Shown here: positions 16,730 to 25,101 of the stretch, piece after piece | Layout: every line of letters starts with the position of its first letter | Numbering within the stretch: the first letter of the stretch is position 1 | From: Alistipes senegalensis | GTDB lineage: Bacteria > Bacillota > Clostridia > Oscillospirales > Ruminococcaceae | Direction: 5' to 3' | Length of the DNA stretch: 61,845 nt | Assembly: GCA_023665275.1 (NCBI GenBank) | Contig: JAMPEF010000008.1 | Coordinates: 1 to 61,845 of the forward strand | Notes under the pieces: model-generated | What the model was told of the DNA's origin: nothing | Seen by the model: only the letters and a program-made list of their open reading frames with translations | Database searches by the model: none | Program-made: the position numbers and the translations under genes

Positions 16730-17563
16730 ATGAAAAGAACTGTCACTATACAAGATATTTCCTGTTTCGGCAAGTGTTCGCTTACAGTTGCATTGCCGGT
16801 AATTTCGGCTATGGGAATTGAAACGGCTGTTATCCCTACCGCTGTACTTTCGACGCATACAGGTGGATTCACGGGATATACTTTCCGTGACCTTACCGGC
16901 GATATTCCGGAAATTTCACGTCACTGGAAAAGCCTTGACATTAAATTTGATTCCGTTTATACCGGTTATCTTGGTTCAGCGGAACAGATAGAAATTGTTT
17001 CAAAATTTTTCGATGATTTCAGGACAGAAAATAATTTCATAGTCGTTGACCCTGTTTTAGGCGACAATGGCAGATTCTATGCAGGATTCAATGAAGATTT
17101 CGCCGGAAAAATGGCAGGTTTGTGTTCAAAAGCTGATTATATCATACCGAACATGACGGAGGCTTGTTTTATGCTGAAAATCCCATATACTGAAAGTTAT
17201 GACCGTACATATATTGAAGATATTCTCAGAAAACTTGCAGGGCTTGGCTGTAAAATTCCGGTACTTACGGGAGTGCATTTCAATGACAGGGAACAGGGTG
17301 CAGTGGCTTACGATTCCGGAAAAGATACTTTCTGTTATTCTTTCGGCGAACATATAGCACGTTCTGTACACGGTACGGGTGATATTTTTGCAAGCGTCTT
17401 TACCGGAGCGGTCACACTTGGAAAGGACGTCCAGACGGCGCTTGATATAGCTGTAAATTATACTGTTGAGTGCATAAAGGCTACAATACTGCATTTTGAT
17501 GAAATGTGGTACGGAAGTTGTTTTGAACTCTGTATCGGAAAGTTAATTGATATGATAAAATAA
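16730..17563 (+). CDS. Pyridoxal/pyridoxamine kinase
   Basis: A 277-residue ribokinase-family enzyme that phosphorylates B6 vitamers for salvage of pyridoxal phosphate. The family features are IQDISCFGKCSLTVALPVIS at the N-terminus, PTAVLSTHTGG, VYTGYLGS, VVDPVLGDNGRFY, IIPNMTEACFM and the C-terminal ATP/anion-hole motif HGTGDIFAS, with the Asp as catalytic base. AAAAGGAG precedes ATG 16730. It is a single-gene unit between its own promoter and a shared terminator. Confidence 0.9.
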   Translation: MKRTVTIQDISCFGKCSLTVALPVISAMGIETAVIPTAVLSTHTGGFTGYTFRDLTGDIPEISRHWKSLDIKFDSVYTGYLGSAEQIEIVSKFFDDFRTENNFIVVDPVLGDNGRFYAGFNEDFAGKMAGLCSKADYIIPNMTEACFMLKIPYTESYDRTYIEDILRKLAGLGCKIPVLTGVHFNDREQGAVAYDSGKDTFCYSFGEHIARSVHGTGDIFASVFTGAVTLGKDVQTALDIAVNYTVECIKATILHFDEMWYGSCFELCIGKLIDMIK

Positions 17564-17571
17564 AACAAAAC

Positions 17572-17605
17572 AAATCTCCGGTACGTACACCGGAGATTAT
17601 TTTTA
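17572..17605. terminator. Bidirectional terminator
   Basis: AATCTCCGGT / ACCGGAGATT hairpin followed by ATTTTT on the plus strand; on the minus strand it directly follows the LCP gene stop. Confidence 0.85.
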
Positions 17606-18883
17606 ATGGTCAAATACTGTATCTTCTAATATATTGTGGTTTGCATCAAAATCAACCTGAAGAACTGATTGTATAGTACCATCATAGCACCATACGTCTT
17701 CCGGATAGAAAGTATTTTCTGCCGGAATCTGAATCTGTTCAATATCATAACCCACTGAAAACGGAATTTTCAGCGAAAGTAAATACATACCCAGTGATGA
17801 CATATTTGTATTAACCTGTGGAATAACATTTTTTGCCACACGGCTTACGGAAACAGGATTGATAATTTTCGGAATAATTTTTGTTATCACTTCACGCTGA
17901 CGGCTTGTACGTTCAAAATCGCTGTTACCGACGTATCGTATACGAGCATATGAAAGAGCCTGTTTGCCGTTGAGATGTATTTTTCCGTCAATGATTTCAA
18001 GAAAATCTGCCCACTGGTCATCACCCATAAGCTGATTGACTTCCGAAAACAAAATATTATTTATTTCCTGTGCCTCGTCGGCGGAAACGTCAATATCAAT
18101 ACCACCGACGGCATCAATCAGACCGGCAAAGGAAATGAAATTAACCGTCACATAGTCGTTGATTTTTATATTGAAATTACTTTCAATGGTATCCATAAGG
18201 AGTTCCGCACCACCGTATGAGTAGGCGGCATTCAGCTTATCCATGCCGTAACCGGCTATATTTACATAGCAGTCACGCATAAAAGATGTCAGAATAATTT
18301 TATTTGACCGGCTATTGAAAGAAAGTAAAATCATTGAATCAGAACGCCCCTGCTCTTCCGTGGAACGCCCGTCCGTACCGATGACCAGTACGCTTTTAAC
18401 ATAACTCCGTGAAAGTGCACCGGCTGTCCGTGAACGTTCACCGGTTTCCTGTTTTCCGACTTTATTTATTATCGTGAATGCCGTACACGAATAAACGCCG
18501 AAAAGCACAACAAGTATAGTAAACAGTGTCATAATAACTTTCCGGATAGTTTTTCCGAAAAGGCTTTTATGCCTGTGTTTTTTGCGGTTTTTCTGTACCG
18601 GTGGTCTTGACTGCTGAACAGGTCTTGGTTGAAGTTGTCTCACTTGATACTGATAATTCTGGGTTGGTCTTGGTTGTGGCTGTCTCTGTTGTGACTGATA
18701 ATTCTGATTTGGTCTAGGCTGTGGCTGTCTCTGTTGTGACTGATAATTCTGATTTGGTCTTGACTGTTGTCTTCTGTTCGGATTAGGTTGCCTGTAATTC
18801 GGCGGATTTTTAGGTATCGGGATATTCAGGGTATTTTGGTTATCTGTGTTGTTGTCGTCGTCGTTTTGGAATCTACTTGTCAT
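17603..18883 (-). CDS. LytR-CpsA-Psr family protein with Q/P-rich repeats
   Basis: The second LCP wall-polymer transferase of the window, 426 residues. The cytoplasmic N-terminus (about 1-105) is rich in Gln, Pro, Asn and Arg and includes tandem copies of a 15-residue unit RPNQNYQSQQRQPQP. A basic stretch and one membrane segment follow (VIMTLFTILVVLFGVYSC, about 118-135). The LCP domain starts near 165 (VKSVLVIGTDGRS) with SDSMILLSFN, TSFMRDCYVNI, DYVTVNFISFAGLIDAVGGI, and the C-terminal ALSYARIRYVGNSDFERTSR. AAAGGAG supports the start. It is separated from the upstream gene by a hairpin. Confidence 0.92.
   Translation of the reverse strand: MTSRFQNDDDNNTDNQNTLNIPIPKNPPNYRQPNPNRRQQSRPNQNYQSQQRQPQPRPNQNYQSQQRQPQPRPTQNYQYQVRQLQPRPVQQSRPPVQKNRKKHRHKSLFGKTIRKVIMTLFTILVVLFGVYSCTAFTIINKVGKQETGERSRTAGALSRSYVKSVLVIGTDGRSTEEQGRSDSMILLSFNSRSNKIILTSFMRDCYVNIAGYGMDKLNAAYSYGGAELLMDTIESNFNIKINDYVTVNFISFAGLIDAVGGIDIDVSADEAQEINNILFSEVNQLMGDDQWADFLEIIDGKIHLNGKQALSYARIRYVGNSDFERTSRQREVITKIIPKIINPVSVSRVAKNVIPQVNTNMSSLGMYLLSLKIPFSVGYDIEQIQIPAENTFYPEDVWCYDGTIQSVLQVDFDANHNILEDTVFDH
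18646..18770. repeat. 45-bp tandem repeat in LCP gene
   Basis: Units of 45 bp (for example starting GTGACTGATAATTCTG at 18691 and 18736) encode the Q/P-rich 15-residue repeat. The outer copies have diverged. Confidence 0.8.
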
Positions 18884-18907
18884 AGCTGACTCCTTTCATT
18901 GTTTTTT

Positions 18908-18950
18908 AAAACCTGCTCCGGAGCGTTTCAGTACGTGGAGCAGGTTTTTT
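18908..18950. terminator. Hairpin between P-type-like and LCP genes
   Basis: AACCTGCTCC (18910-18919) pairs with GGAGCAGGTT (18937-18946). The T run is strong on the plus strand and weak on the minus strand, so it may only partly end the minus-strand transcript. Confidence 0.65.
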
Positions 18951-21398
18951 TTAGAATTTTTTTGAACACACTACTATACACGTCACGATTGTACATATAA
19001 TATGATATGCGACAAGTGCCGCTGCTGACATATATAAATAATTGAACTGAAACGCCTTTGAAATAATAAGCAGTGTGCATATCACGAAACCAAGTATAAT
19101 AGAAACGGTCTGTAGAATAAGCCCACGCACCGCCGAAGTATGTACTACTTTAGTTCCGATTATAAGCTGTGCAAACGCTGAAAACTTTCCGGAACACGCC
19201 ATAGATGCACTGAGGCGAACTGTTTTTTTAGTTTCAGCGTCGAAATCTGCATGAAGTTTTTTTGGAAGAAGTCTGAACATTGAACGTGATACGTTAAAAA
19301 GTGCAGCTATCTTGTCCAGTGTGAGACAAGGGTCAACGCTTTTGAGTATCATGAACATTTTTTCTTTAGAAAGTCTTTTTATCCAGCGTTTAACTTCACG
19401 GTCTGCCTTTATCTCAACGGTGAAAAGCGCTGCTATATTGCCGGAAATTGAAAGATACATAGCTTCCTGACCTTCGCCGGTATATTCAGATTCTTTCGTT
19501 TTGGTCGGAAGACCCTCAATATTGTGATTTACCATAAGTTCACGGTTTCCGAAAAGCACACGTCTGTTATGAATCCAGCCACACAATCCCATTGATTCCT
19601 CAAATGAAAAATTATCAATCTGATAGAGTATATCATTATTTTCGTCTACAACGTCAGTGAAAAGATGTCGCATGACGCTACCGGCGTGTGTGGTAAGGCT
19701 TGCTGCCTCAAGTAATGCCTCGTTTACTTTTGTGTTGGAAAATACTTTCACGCCGCAAAGCTGTATGGAGTGTGCAGGAAACATTGAATCAGTATTGACA
19801 AGTATTGAATTTGTGTCGTAAAAATCGTCAACACTCTGATAGCCCAGCATTACACCTTTTTTTATCATGGCACGGTCGGAAACTCTTTCAAGCGGTATGT
19901 TTGCCACAAATGGCATTGCTATACAAGATGCCGCACATATAAGCATACAGAAAATTGACATTCCAAATGTCAGGGCGTCAAGGGTGAGCAGTGACTCTTT
20001 ACAGAAAAAAGTTATCACAAATGAAATGGCAAAAGATACTGCCATACAAGCCGGTGTGGCTTTTTTACAATATTTGTCAGTTATATCGGAAGAATAGGTA
20101 TATTTAAGAAAGTCGGTAAGAAAATCGGTCTGTCGCATAGATGCAAGTATAGGAAAATCTCCCAGTGTACCACGTGTGAGACGCTCCGCACGTTCTTCAT
20201 CACGGACGTATACTATACCATGTCGTTTAAATTCTTCCTTTGAGACAAGTTCAAAATTTCTTTGCGCACGTCTGAGAATAAGCATTTTCCCGATTGAATT
20301 AGTCAGAAGTGTAAGTATACCTATGGGCATATATATGCGTTCCGCCATTATACTTTCAGGAGAGGCAATAGCCGGAATTATTGAAATAATACAGGTCAGT
20401 GCCGTGACAGCCGTCATTGAATCGCTGTCCGCCTTGCCGGTGAGAAGTTTTTTCATTCCGTTTGAAATCACTGCACCCGAAGTAATGACAGCAATAAGCC
20501 CTGTAATCAGGTGTACAGTAAGATATAACTGTATATTCGCCTTGCTGAATATTTCAATAATCGGAAATTCAAGCTGATTCATGAACGTTATATAAAGACT
20601 CAGAAAAGACAGTATAAACAGTATAAATGTACGTGTAGTTATAATATTTGTCAGGTCCTGTATATCACGCCCGACGTCCTCTACATCTCCGTAATAATTG
20701 AAATCAACGATACGTTTTGTACGTTTTTTATCGGAAGTTTCAGCGGAATTTTTTTCCTTTACAGTTTCGGTATCTATGCGGACGTCAATAGCCTGCTGAG
20801 TTTCCGGCTTGTGATAATTAAGTTTATTGTTATTTGTTTTCGGCTTACGTTTTGAATATTTTGCCGCCTCAATTATTGCCGGAGATGGTACTATATCTGT
20901 AATAAGTTTAAGATTTTCGGGGTCTTCCGCCTCTGCAATAATAGCCTCACGACTGCGTTTTTTCTTCTTGAAAACAGGCGGTGTATACATATACTCTCCC
21001 TCCGGAGTTTCTTTCTGATATGTATAATCTGCCTCTTTCTGACGTCGTTTGTTGATAGCTTTCTGACGTTCTGCGGCTTCTCTTGCCCTTGTTGATTCAG
21101 TCATTCGACGTATTCTTGAAACGTCGTCGTCACCCATCTGAGTGTTTATAACAGTACTGTCATAAAGTGCCGTTGTGGGATTTCCGTCTGAATCTACCGC
21201 ACCGTTAAGGACGGTTATTTTATGTCCGGAACGTTTCGGCGGTGGTGTTTTTGTCACCGGCTGACGAAGTGTGTTATCGTCCCATGCATTTTTTTTATGG
21301 GATTCAGGTCTTACAGCGGTTGCAACATTATTTTTTGGTTTTGGTTTTTTGGTTGAATATTCGTCAAGAATATCCTCAATTGATGGCTTATCTGACAT
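18951..21398 (-). CDS. P-type-ATPase-like membrane protein without catalytic motifs
   Basis: An 815-residue protein. AAGGAG lies eight bases before ATG 21398. Residues 1-235 are charged, Lys-rich and probably disordered, starting SDKPSIEDILDEYS. Hydrophobic segments follow in a 4+2+2 pattern: about 254-272, 290-313, 330-350 and 355-378; then 449-467 and 475-500; then two at the end (about 755-815). This matches P1B-type ATPase topology. The soluble part between the sixth and seventh helices resembles P and N domains (VLFGNRELM, MYLSISGNIAALF). The phosphorylation motif DKTGT reads NTDSM near residue 534, a TGD-like site reads SVDPC, and no GDGxND is present. It is probably not an ATP-driven pump. 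It follows rlmB by 12 bases. Confidence 0.75.
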   Translation of the reverse strand: MSDKPSIEDILDEYSTKKPKPKNNVATAVRPESHKKNAWDDNTLRQPVTKTPPPKRSGHKITVLNGAVDSDGNPTTALYDSTVINTQMGDDDVSRIRRMTESTRAREAAERQKAINKRRQKEADYTYQKETPEGEYMYTPPVFKKKKRSREAIIAEAEDPENLKLITDIVPSPAIIEAAKYSKRKPKTNNNKLNYHKPETQQAIDVRIDTETVKEKNSAETSDKKRTKRIVDFNYYGDVEDVGRDIQDLTNIITTRTFILFILSFLSLYITFMNQLEFPIIEIFSKANIQLYLTVHLITGLIAVITSGAVISNGMKKLLTGKADSDSMTAVTALTCIISIIPAIASPESIMAERIYMPIGILTLLTNSIGKMLILRRAQRNFELVSKEEFKRHGIVYVRDEERAERLTRGTLGDFPILASMRQTDFLTDFLKYTYSSDITDKYCKKATPACMAVSFAISFVITFFCKESLLTLDALTFGMSIFCMLICAASCIAMPFVANIPLERVSDRAMIKKGVMLGYQSVDDFYDTNSILVNTDSMFPAHSIQLCGVKVFSNTKVNEALLEAASLTTHAGSVMRHLFTDVVDENNDILYQIDNFSFEESMGLCGWIHNRRVLFGNRELMVNHNIEGLPTKTKESEYTGEGQEAMYLSISGNIAALFTVEIKADREVKRWIKRLSKEKMFMILKSVDPCLTLDKIAALFNVSRSMFRLLPKKLHADFDAETKKTVRLSASMACSGKFSAFAQLIIGTKVVHTSAVRGLILQTVSIILGFVICTLLIISKAFQFNYLYMSAAALVAYHIICTIVTCIVVCSKKF

Positions 21399-21410
21399 TT
21401 TATTCACTCC

Positions 21411-22166
21411 TTAACCGGAATCTCTTTGCCTGAGGACTTCATACATAAAAATTCCTGCGGCAACAGAGGCATTCAGGGAGTTTATTTTTCCATGCATTGG
21501 CAGTTTAACCATAAAATCGCATTTTTCACGTATCAGACGACTTATTCCGAACCCTTCAGAACCTATGACAAGAGCCATACTACCCGTAAAATCAGTTTTA
21601 CAGTAGTCACTTCCGGAAGCGTCCGTACCATAAATCCATACGCCGTTTTCTTTAAGCGTATCAATGCAAGTTGAAAGATTAGCAACCCTTGCTACCGGAA
21701 CATAACTCACAGCACCGGCGGAGGTTTTAGCTACCGTGGCATTCAGTGACGCACTGCGTCTTTTCGGAATAATGACGCCGTCCGCACCGGCTGTCTCAGC
21801 CGTCCGGATAATAGCCCCTAAATTATGCGGGTCTTCTATTTCGTCGCATATTATAATAAACGGCTTAGTGCCTTTTTTCTGCGATACGTCAAGGATTTCC
21901 TCAATCGTGACGTACTCACCGCAAGCCCCTACGGCAACAACACCCTGATGTGATGCACCACCGGCAAGCTGTGAAAGTTTCTTTTCCTGTGCGTCCTTAA
22001 CGACTATGCCTTTTTCCTTGGCAAGACGTCGGATAAGCCCTAAACTTCCGCCGTTTCCGCTGATATAGATTGTATCAAGCGGTGTATCGGATTTAAGAGC
22101 CTCAATAACCGGATTTCTTCCGGCAATGTTTTCATTTTCATTTAAATTTCTGTTCATGTTTTTCAT
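21411..22166 (-). CDS. rlmB: 23S rRNA 2'-O-methyltransferase RlmB/TrmH family
   Basis: A 251-residue SPOUT enzyme that methylates a guanosine ribose of 23S rRNA (G2251 in E. coli), or a close paralogue. The N-terminal substrate-binding domain starts GRNPVIEALKS. SPOUT motif 1 is DPHNLGAIIRTAE, motif 2 LVIGSEGFGIS, and motif 3 PMHGKINSLNASVAAGIFMYE (knot region). The ribosome site AAGGAG is 17 bases from ATG 22166, unusually far, with a small hairpin between. It heads the transcript that continues into the P-type-ATPase-like gene. Confidence 0.93.
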   Translation of the reverse strand: MKNMNRNLNENENIAGRNPVIEALKSDTPLDTIYISGNGGSLGLIRRLAKEKGIVVKDAQEKKLSQLAGGASHQGVVAVGACGEYVTIEEILDVSQKKGTKPFIIICDEIEDPHNLGAIIRTAETAGADGVIIPKRRSASLNATVAKTSAGAVSYVPVARVANLSTCIDTLKENGVWIYGTDASGSDYCKTDFTGSMALVIGSEGFGISRLIREKCDFMVKLPMHGKINSLNASVAAGIFMYEVLRQRDSG

Positions 22167-22181
22167 GAGAATAAAATTCTC
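22167..22181 (-). promoter_or_regulatory. Hairpin between ribosome site and rlmB start
   Basis: GAGAAT-TTT-ATTCTC forms a perfect six-pair hairpin exactly between AAGGAG (22184-22189) and the start ATG (22164-22166). If folded, it would bring the ribosome site into normal distance. Confidence 0.5.
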
Positions 22182-22203
22182 AGCTCCTTTTTCTTTTGTC
22201 TAT

Positions 22204-22232
22204 ATTATAACATTCCGACGGAAAAAAAACAA
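22204..22232 (-). promoter_or_regulatory. Promoter of rlmB operon
   Basis: Minus strand TTGTTT (22227-22232) and TATAAT (22204-22209), 17-base spacer. Confidence 0.7.
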
Positions 22233-22250
22233 GTCCTTTCCGGATTTTAT

Positions 22251-23036
22251 TTACTGGTAAATGTCGATTACTGAAATTTCCGGACGGTTGAAAATTCGTG
22301 GAATGAAAATCATTCTCAGCGGACGTGCAAGCCCACGGCTGATTATATGGGTACATTTGCCGTATTCGTATTTTCCGTTGGTGTAGTCCGGAAAAAGTCC
22401 CTGATTTGGTGCATAAAGACCCTGTTTAAGAATGACCGGCAACCGCCATTGTCCGCCGTGTGCGTGTCCGGAAAGAATCAAATCAAAATTTTCTGTAAAC
22501 TGTGGGAACTGTTCCGGCTGGTGCAACAGCAGAATATTATAATAATCGTCGTCTGTTTTAACATCTGAAATTTTTTCGTATGCGTCAATAATTCCGTAAA
22601 CACGTATTTTCTGATTATTTATCATAAAATCAGTGCTGTTGCCGTCAAGTACGGGAATGCCAATATTTTCAACGTCTTTATAAAATTCTTCCAAATCGTC
22701 ACGCCATTTTTCATGATTTCCGGCGGAGTATGTACACGGATATTTTTCAGCAACATCTTTCATAAGTGTAAGGGCGTTTTCTGCATCACCCTGAGTGTCA
22801 ATAACATCACCGCCGAAAAGTACTAAATCCGGCTTGTTTTTGTCAATTTCCCTGATTATTCCGGACTGGTCTTTACCGCCGTATGTACAATTATGTAAAT
22901 CGGAAATAAAAACTATCCGGAGACTGTTATTATTCCACGATTTTACGCTGTAAAATTCCGTCTGCATAGTAAATCCCCACACATACAGAAGCACAATTAT
23001 CAGAAACACGACAGTCAGCCGGATAAATTTTTTCAT
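22251..23036 (-). CDS. Membrane-anchored metallophosphoesterase
   Basis: A 261-residue calcineurin-like phosphoesterase with an N-terminal membrane segment (FIRLTVVFLIIVLLYVWGF). The dinuclear metal motifs are complete: FISDLHN, GGDVID, GNHE, LLLHQP and GHAHGGQ. It is of the YkuE/YaeI type; some relatives act on lipid-linked phosphates. The start codon follows the acyl carrier protein stop without a gap, with AGAGGT inside that gene, so it is the last gene of the MBOAT operon. A role in that pathway is inferred only from position. Confidence 0.9.
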   Translation of the reverse strand: MKKFIRLTVVFLIIVLLYVWGFTMQTEFYSVKSWNNNSLRIVFISDLHNCTYGGKDQSGIIREIDKNKPDLVLFGGDVIDTQGDAENALTLMKDVAEKYPCTYSAGNHEKWRDDLEEFYKDVENIGIPVLDGNSTDFMINNQKIRVYGIIDAYEKISDVKTDDDYYNILLLHQPEQFPQFTENFDLILSGHAHGGQWRLPVILKQGLYAPNQGLFPDYTNGKYEYGKCTHIISRGLARPLRMIFIPRIFNRPEISVIDIYQ

Positions 23037-23279
23037 TCAGTTACCTCTTTCAGCGATTATATTAATCATTTCGCCGACATTTTTCATGCCGGAAACTTCA
23101 CGCATCTTGAAACGCATATCAAACTCTTCTTCAACAGCACCGATTAAGTTTATATGTTCGATACTGTCCCAGTCGTCGATGTCGTTTGCGGTGGTCTTTT
23201 CAGTGATAATTATTGAATCGTCGTCGAAAATATCCCTGAAAACTTCTGTAAGTCTTTTAACGATTTCATTTTTATTCAT
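23037..23279 (-). CDS. Acyl carrier protein
   Basis: An 80-residue carrier protein. ATG 23279 follows AAAGGAG at normal distance and overlaps the end of the FkbH-like gene by 8 bases. It has the four-helix ACP shape, with the phosphopantetheine serine in DWDSIEHINLI near residue 39. It differs from housekeeping AcpP (DSLD motif) and is closer to carrier proteins of polyketide or D-alanylation systems. Its tight coupling to the FkbH-like gene suggests it is the acceptor of the unit loaded by that enzyme, comparable to DltC. Confidence 0.92.
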   Translation of the reverse strand: MNKNEIVKRLTEVFRDIFDDDSIIITEKTTANDIDDWDSIEHINLIGAVEEEFDMRFKMREVSGMKNVGEMINIIAERGN

Positions 23280-25071
23280 GGCTGAACTCCTTTTCATTTA
23301 TTTTTATTACGTGATTTTTTTCCACGTATGATGTTATATCAAGACACCATATTGAATCACCGTTTTCGCTCCGGCTGACGTTTTCAAAACCAAACGTTGC
23401 GAAAAGTTCGGCAACCATATTATTTTTAGGCGTCCTGTAATAATAACCGATAATTTTTTTTATGCCACGTTCACGACATTTTTTAACAAGTTCGTCCAAC
23501 ATGGCAAGTTCCATATCTCTTTTAAGAACACGACAACTCATAAGCCACAAATCAATGTGAAGTGTTTTATCATCACAACGTCCGATGACTACCGAAACTA
23601 CACCATTATCGCCGAATTTATCGGCAAGCTGTCCGCATAGCCTGATATAATCCGGACTTTCAGCGACTATTTTCATTTCACTTTCTGAATAGCGTTTTGT
23701 AGTCACGTTAAACTGATTGCTTTTATTGGTAAGCTGTGTTATTCTTTGCAGATATACCGGCAGAAAATCAGTTATCTCTGCATTCATGTCAAGACTTAAT
23801 AAATAGTCCTGATAATTGGAAAAACTTTTCTGCTGTGCGTTCCGTTTTGCATTGGCGGAGTACATCTCACTGCGGTTCAAATCGTCTTTTGAAACAGATG
23901 TAACTTCAAAAAATCCGCCACGGGAAAGATTATACATAGCCTCTTCCATTGACGTGAGATTTACAGTCGGAACGTTAGGTAACTGTGCTTCTATAATAGC
24001 ACATTCTGCCGGATTATCGTCCACGAAAACGAAACTATCCGCAAACAAACCGATTTCATTTGCCGATTCTTCAATATTTGAATCCTTACTATTCCAGTTG
24101 GCTTTTATTGAAACAAAATCATCAGGCTTCAAAATACTGCTCGGGTGATTCAGTCCGGCAAGTGCATTTTCCTCGTCGTTTTTGGAGCATACCGCAAGAA
24201 GTACGCCGTAATTCTTATACTGTTTAATGAACTTCTGAAACTCAACGAAAGACTGTCCCACAGCGGTTTCAACGCCTAATTCAATGCCCTCTGCACCATC
24301 GTCGCCGATAACACCACCCCATAGCGTATTATCTAAATCAAGGTCAATTACTTTCTGATTTCGTCCGTAAACAGATTTGATTATACAGGCTACACTATAT
24401 GCGACTTCCGGAAGGACTTCCACACGCATGGCGTATTTATAAAGAAACCATGCCTCTGCATCGTGCCATTTTTTGAGACCGATTGCCGACGACAGATAAT
24501 TTATATCATTTATATAAAAACCGTTGTTGCGTCGTGCATAGTTGGAAAACATTATGTTAAGACGATTTATAAATGCACCTGTTCCGGAATAGCCCCAGCC
24601 GTCGTAATTTCCGGTATGGCGGAATAACGGAAGTTCAAAATTATTCTGAATTATCGGGCATGAAAATTTTTCAAAAAGGCTTGTCCATATGGAATTAAAA
24701 TATTCATACTGATTATAAAGCCGTTCCTGAATCTGTTCCGGAGTTTCCGCCGGACTTTCGGGAATCATTGTCAGATTCCGGTAAGTTGTATGTATATAGA
24801 TTATATCCGGTGCGAAATTATCAAGTTCCGGTGAACCAAAAACGGCATCTTCATAGAATTTATTATATTCGGACTGATAAAATTCAGGTTCAATGCCGAA
24901 ATTCAACAGGAATAATTCAAGGGAAGAAACTATGTCATCAGTCGTTGAGCCACCTAAAACGGCTATTTTCTTTTTTATACGTGCTGTGCCGTCAGCAAGG
25001 AGCTGTTTTTTTAATGCACGGCGTTTACGGAGAATTAATTTACTGTTAAACGGGTAGAGAAGTTCTTTCAT
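23272..25071 (-). CDS. FkbH-like HAD-IIIC protein (glyceryl-ACP loading type)
   Basis: A 599-residue three-domain protein. The N-terminal 200 residues resemble an SGNH-like fold (KIAVLGGSTTDDIVSS). The HAD-IIIC domain has DLDNTLWGGVIGDDG near residue 240, LLAVCSKNDEENA near 290 and FVFVDDNPAECAII near 350. The C-terminal part is GNAT-like (IDLWLMSCRVLKRDMELAML). Characterised FkbH proteins take 1,3-bisphosphoglycerate, dephosphorylate it and load the glyceryl group on a carrier protein; the Cys in CSKN is a candidate tether. The next gene is a carrier protein and the preceding genes are a DHHW protein and an MBOAT, so the load may be exported to a surface polymer. The actual substrate is unknown. 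Confidence 0.88.
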   Translation of the reverse strand: MKELLYPFNSKLILRKRRALKKQLLADGTARIKKKIAVLGGSTTDDIVSSLELFLLNFGIEPEFYQSEYNKFYEDAVFGSPELDNFAPDIIYIHTTYRNLTMIPESPAETPEQIQERLYNQYEYFNSIWTSLFEKFSCPIIQNNFELPLFRHTGNYDGWGYSGTGAFINRLNIMFSNYARRNNGFYINDINYLSSAIGLKKWHDAEAWFLYKYAMRVEVLPEVAYSVACIIKSVYGRNQKVIDLDLDNTLWGGVIGDDGAEGIELGVETAVGQSFVEFQKFIKQYKNYGVLLAVCSKNDEENALAGLNHPSSILKPDDFVSIKANWNSKDSNIEESANEIGLFADSFVFVDDNPAECAIIEAQLPNVPTVNLTSMEEAMYNLSRGGFFEVTSVSKDDLNRSEMYSANAKRNAQQKSFSNYQDYLLSLDMNAEITDFLPVYLQRITQLTNKSNQFNVTTKRYSESEMKIVAESPDYIRLCGQLADKFGDNGVVSVVIGRCDDKTLHIDLWLMSCRVLKRDMELAMLDELVKKCRERGIKKIIGYYYRTPKNNMVAELFATFGFENVSRSENGDSIWCLDITSYVEKNHVIKINEKEFSHE

Positions 25072-25101
25072 ATTTTTAGCCTCCTTATTAATTTCCGGCT
25101 A

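Noticed and set aside
18646..18770. Possible CRISPR-like array
   Set aside because: The repeats are directly adjacent without spacers, stay in frame and encode a Q/P-rich protein repeat.
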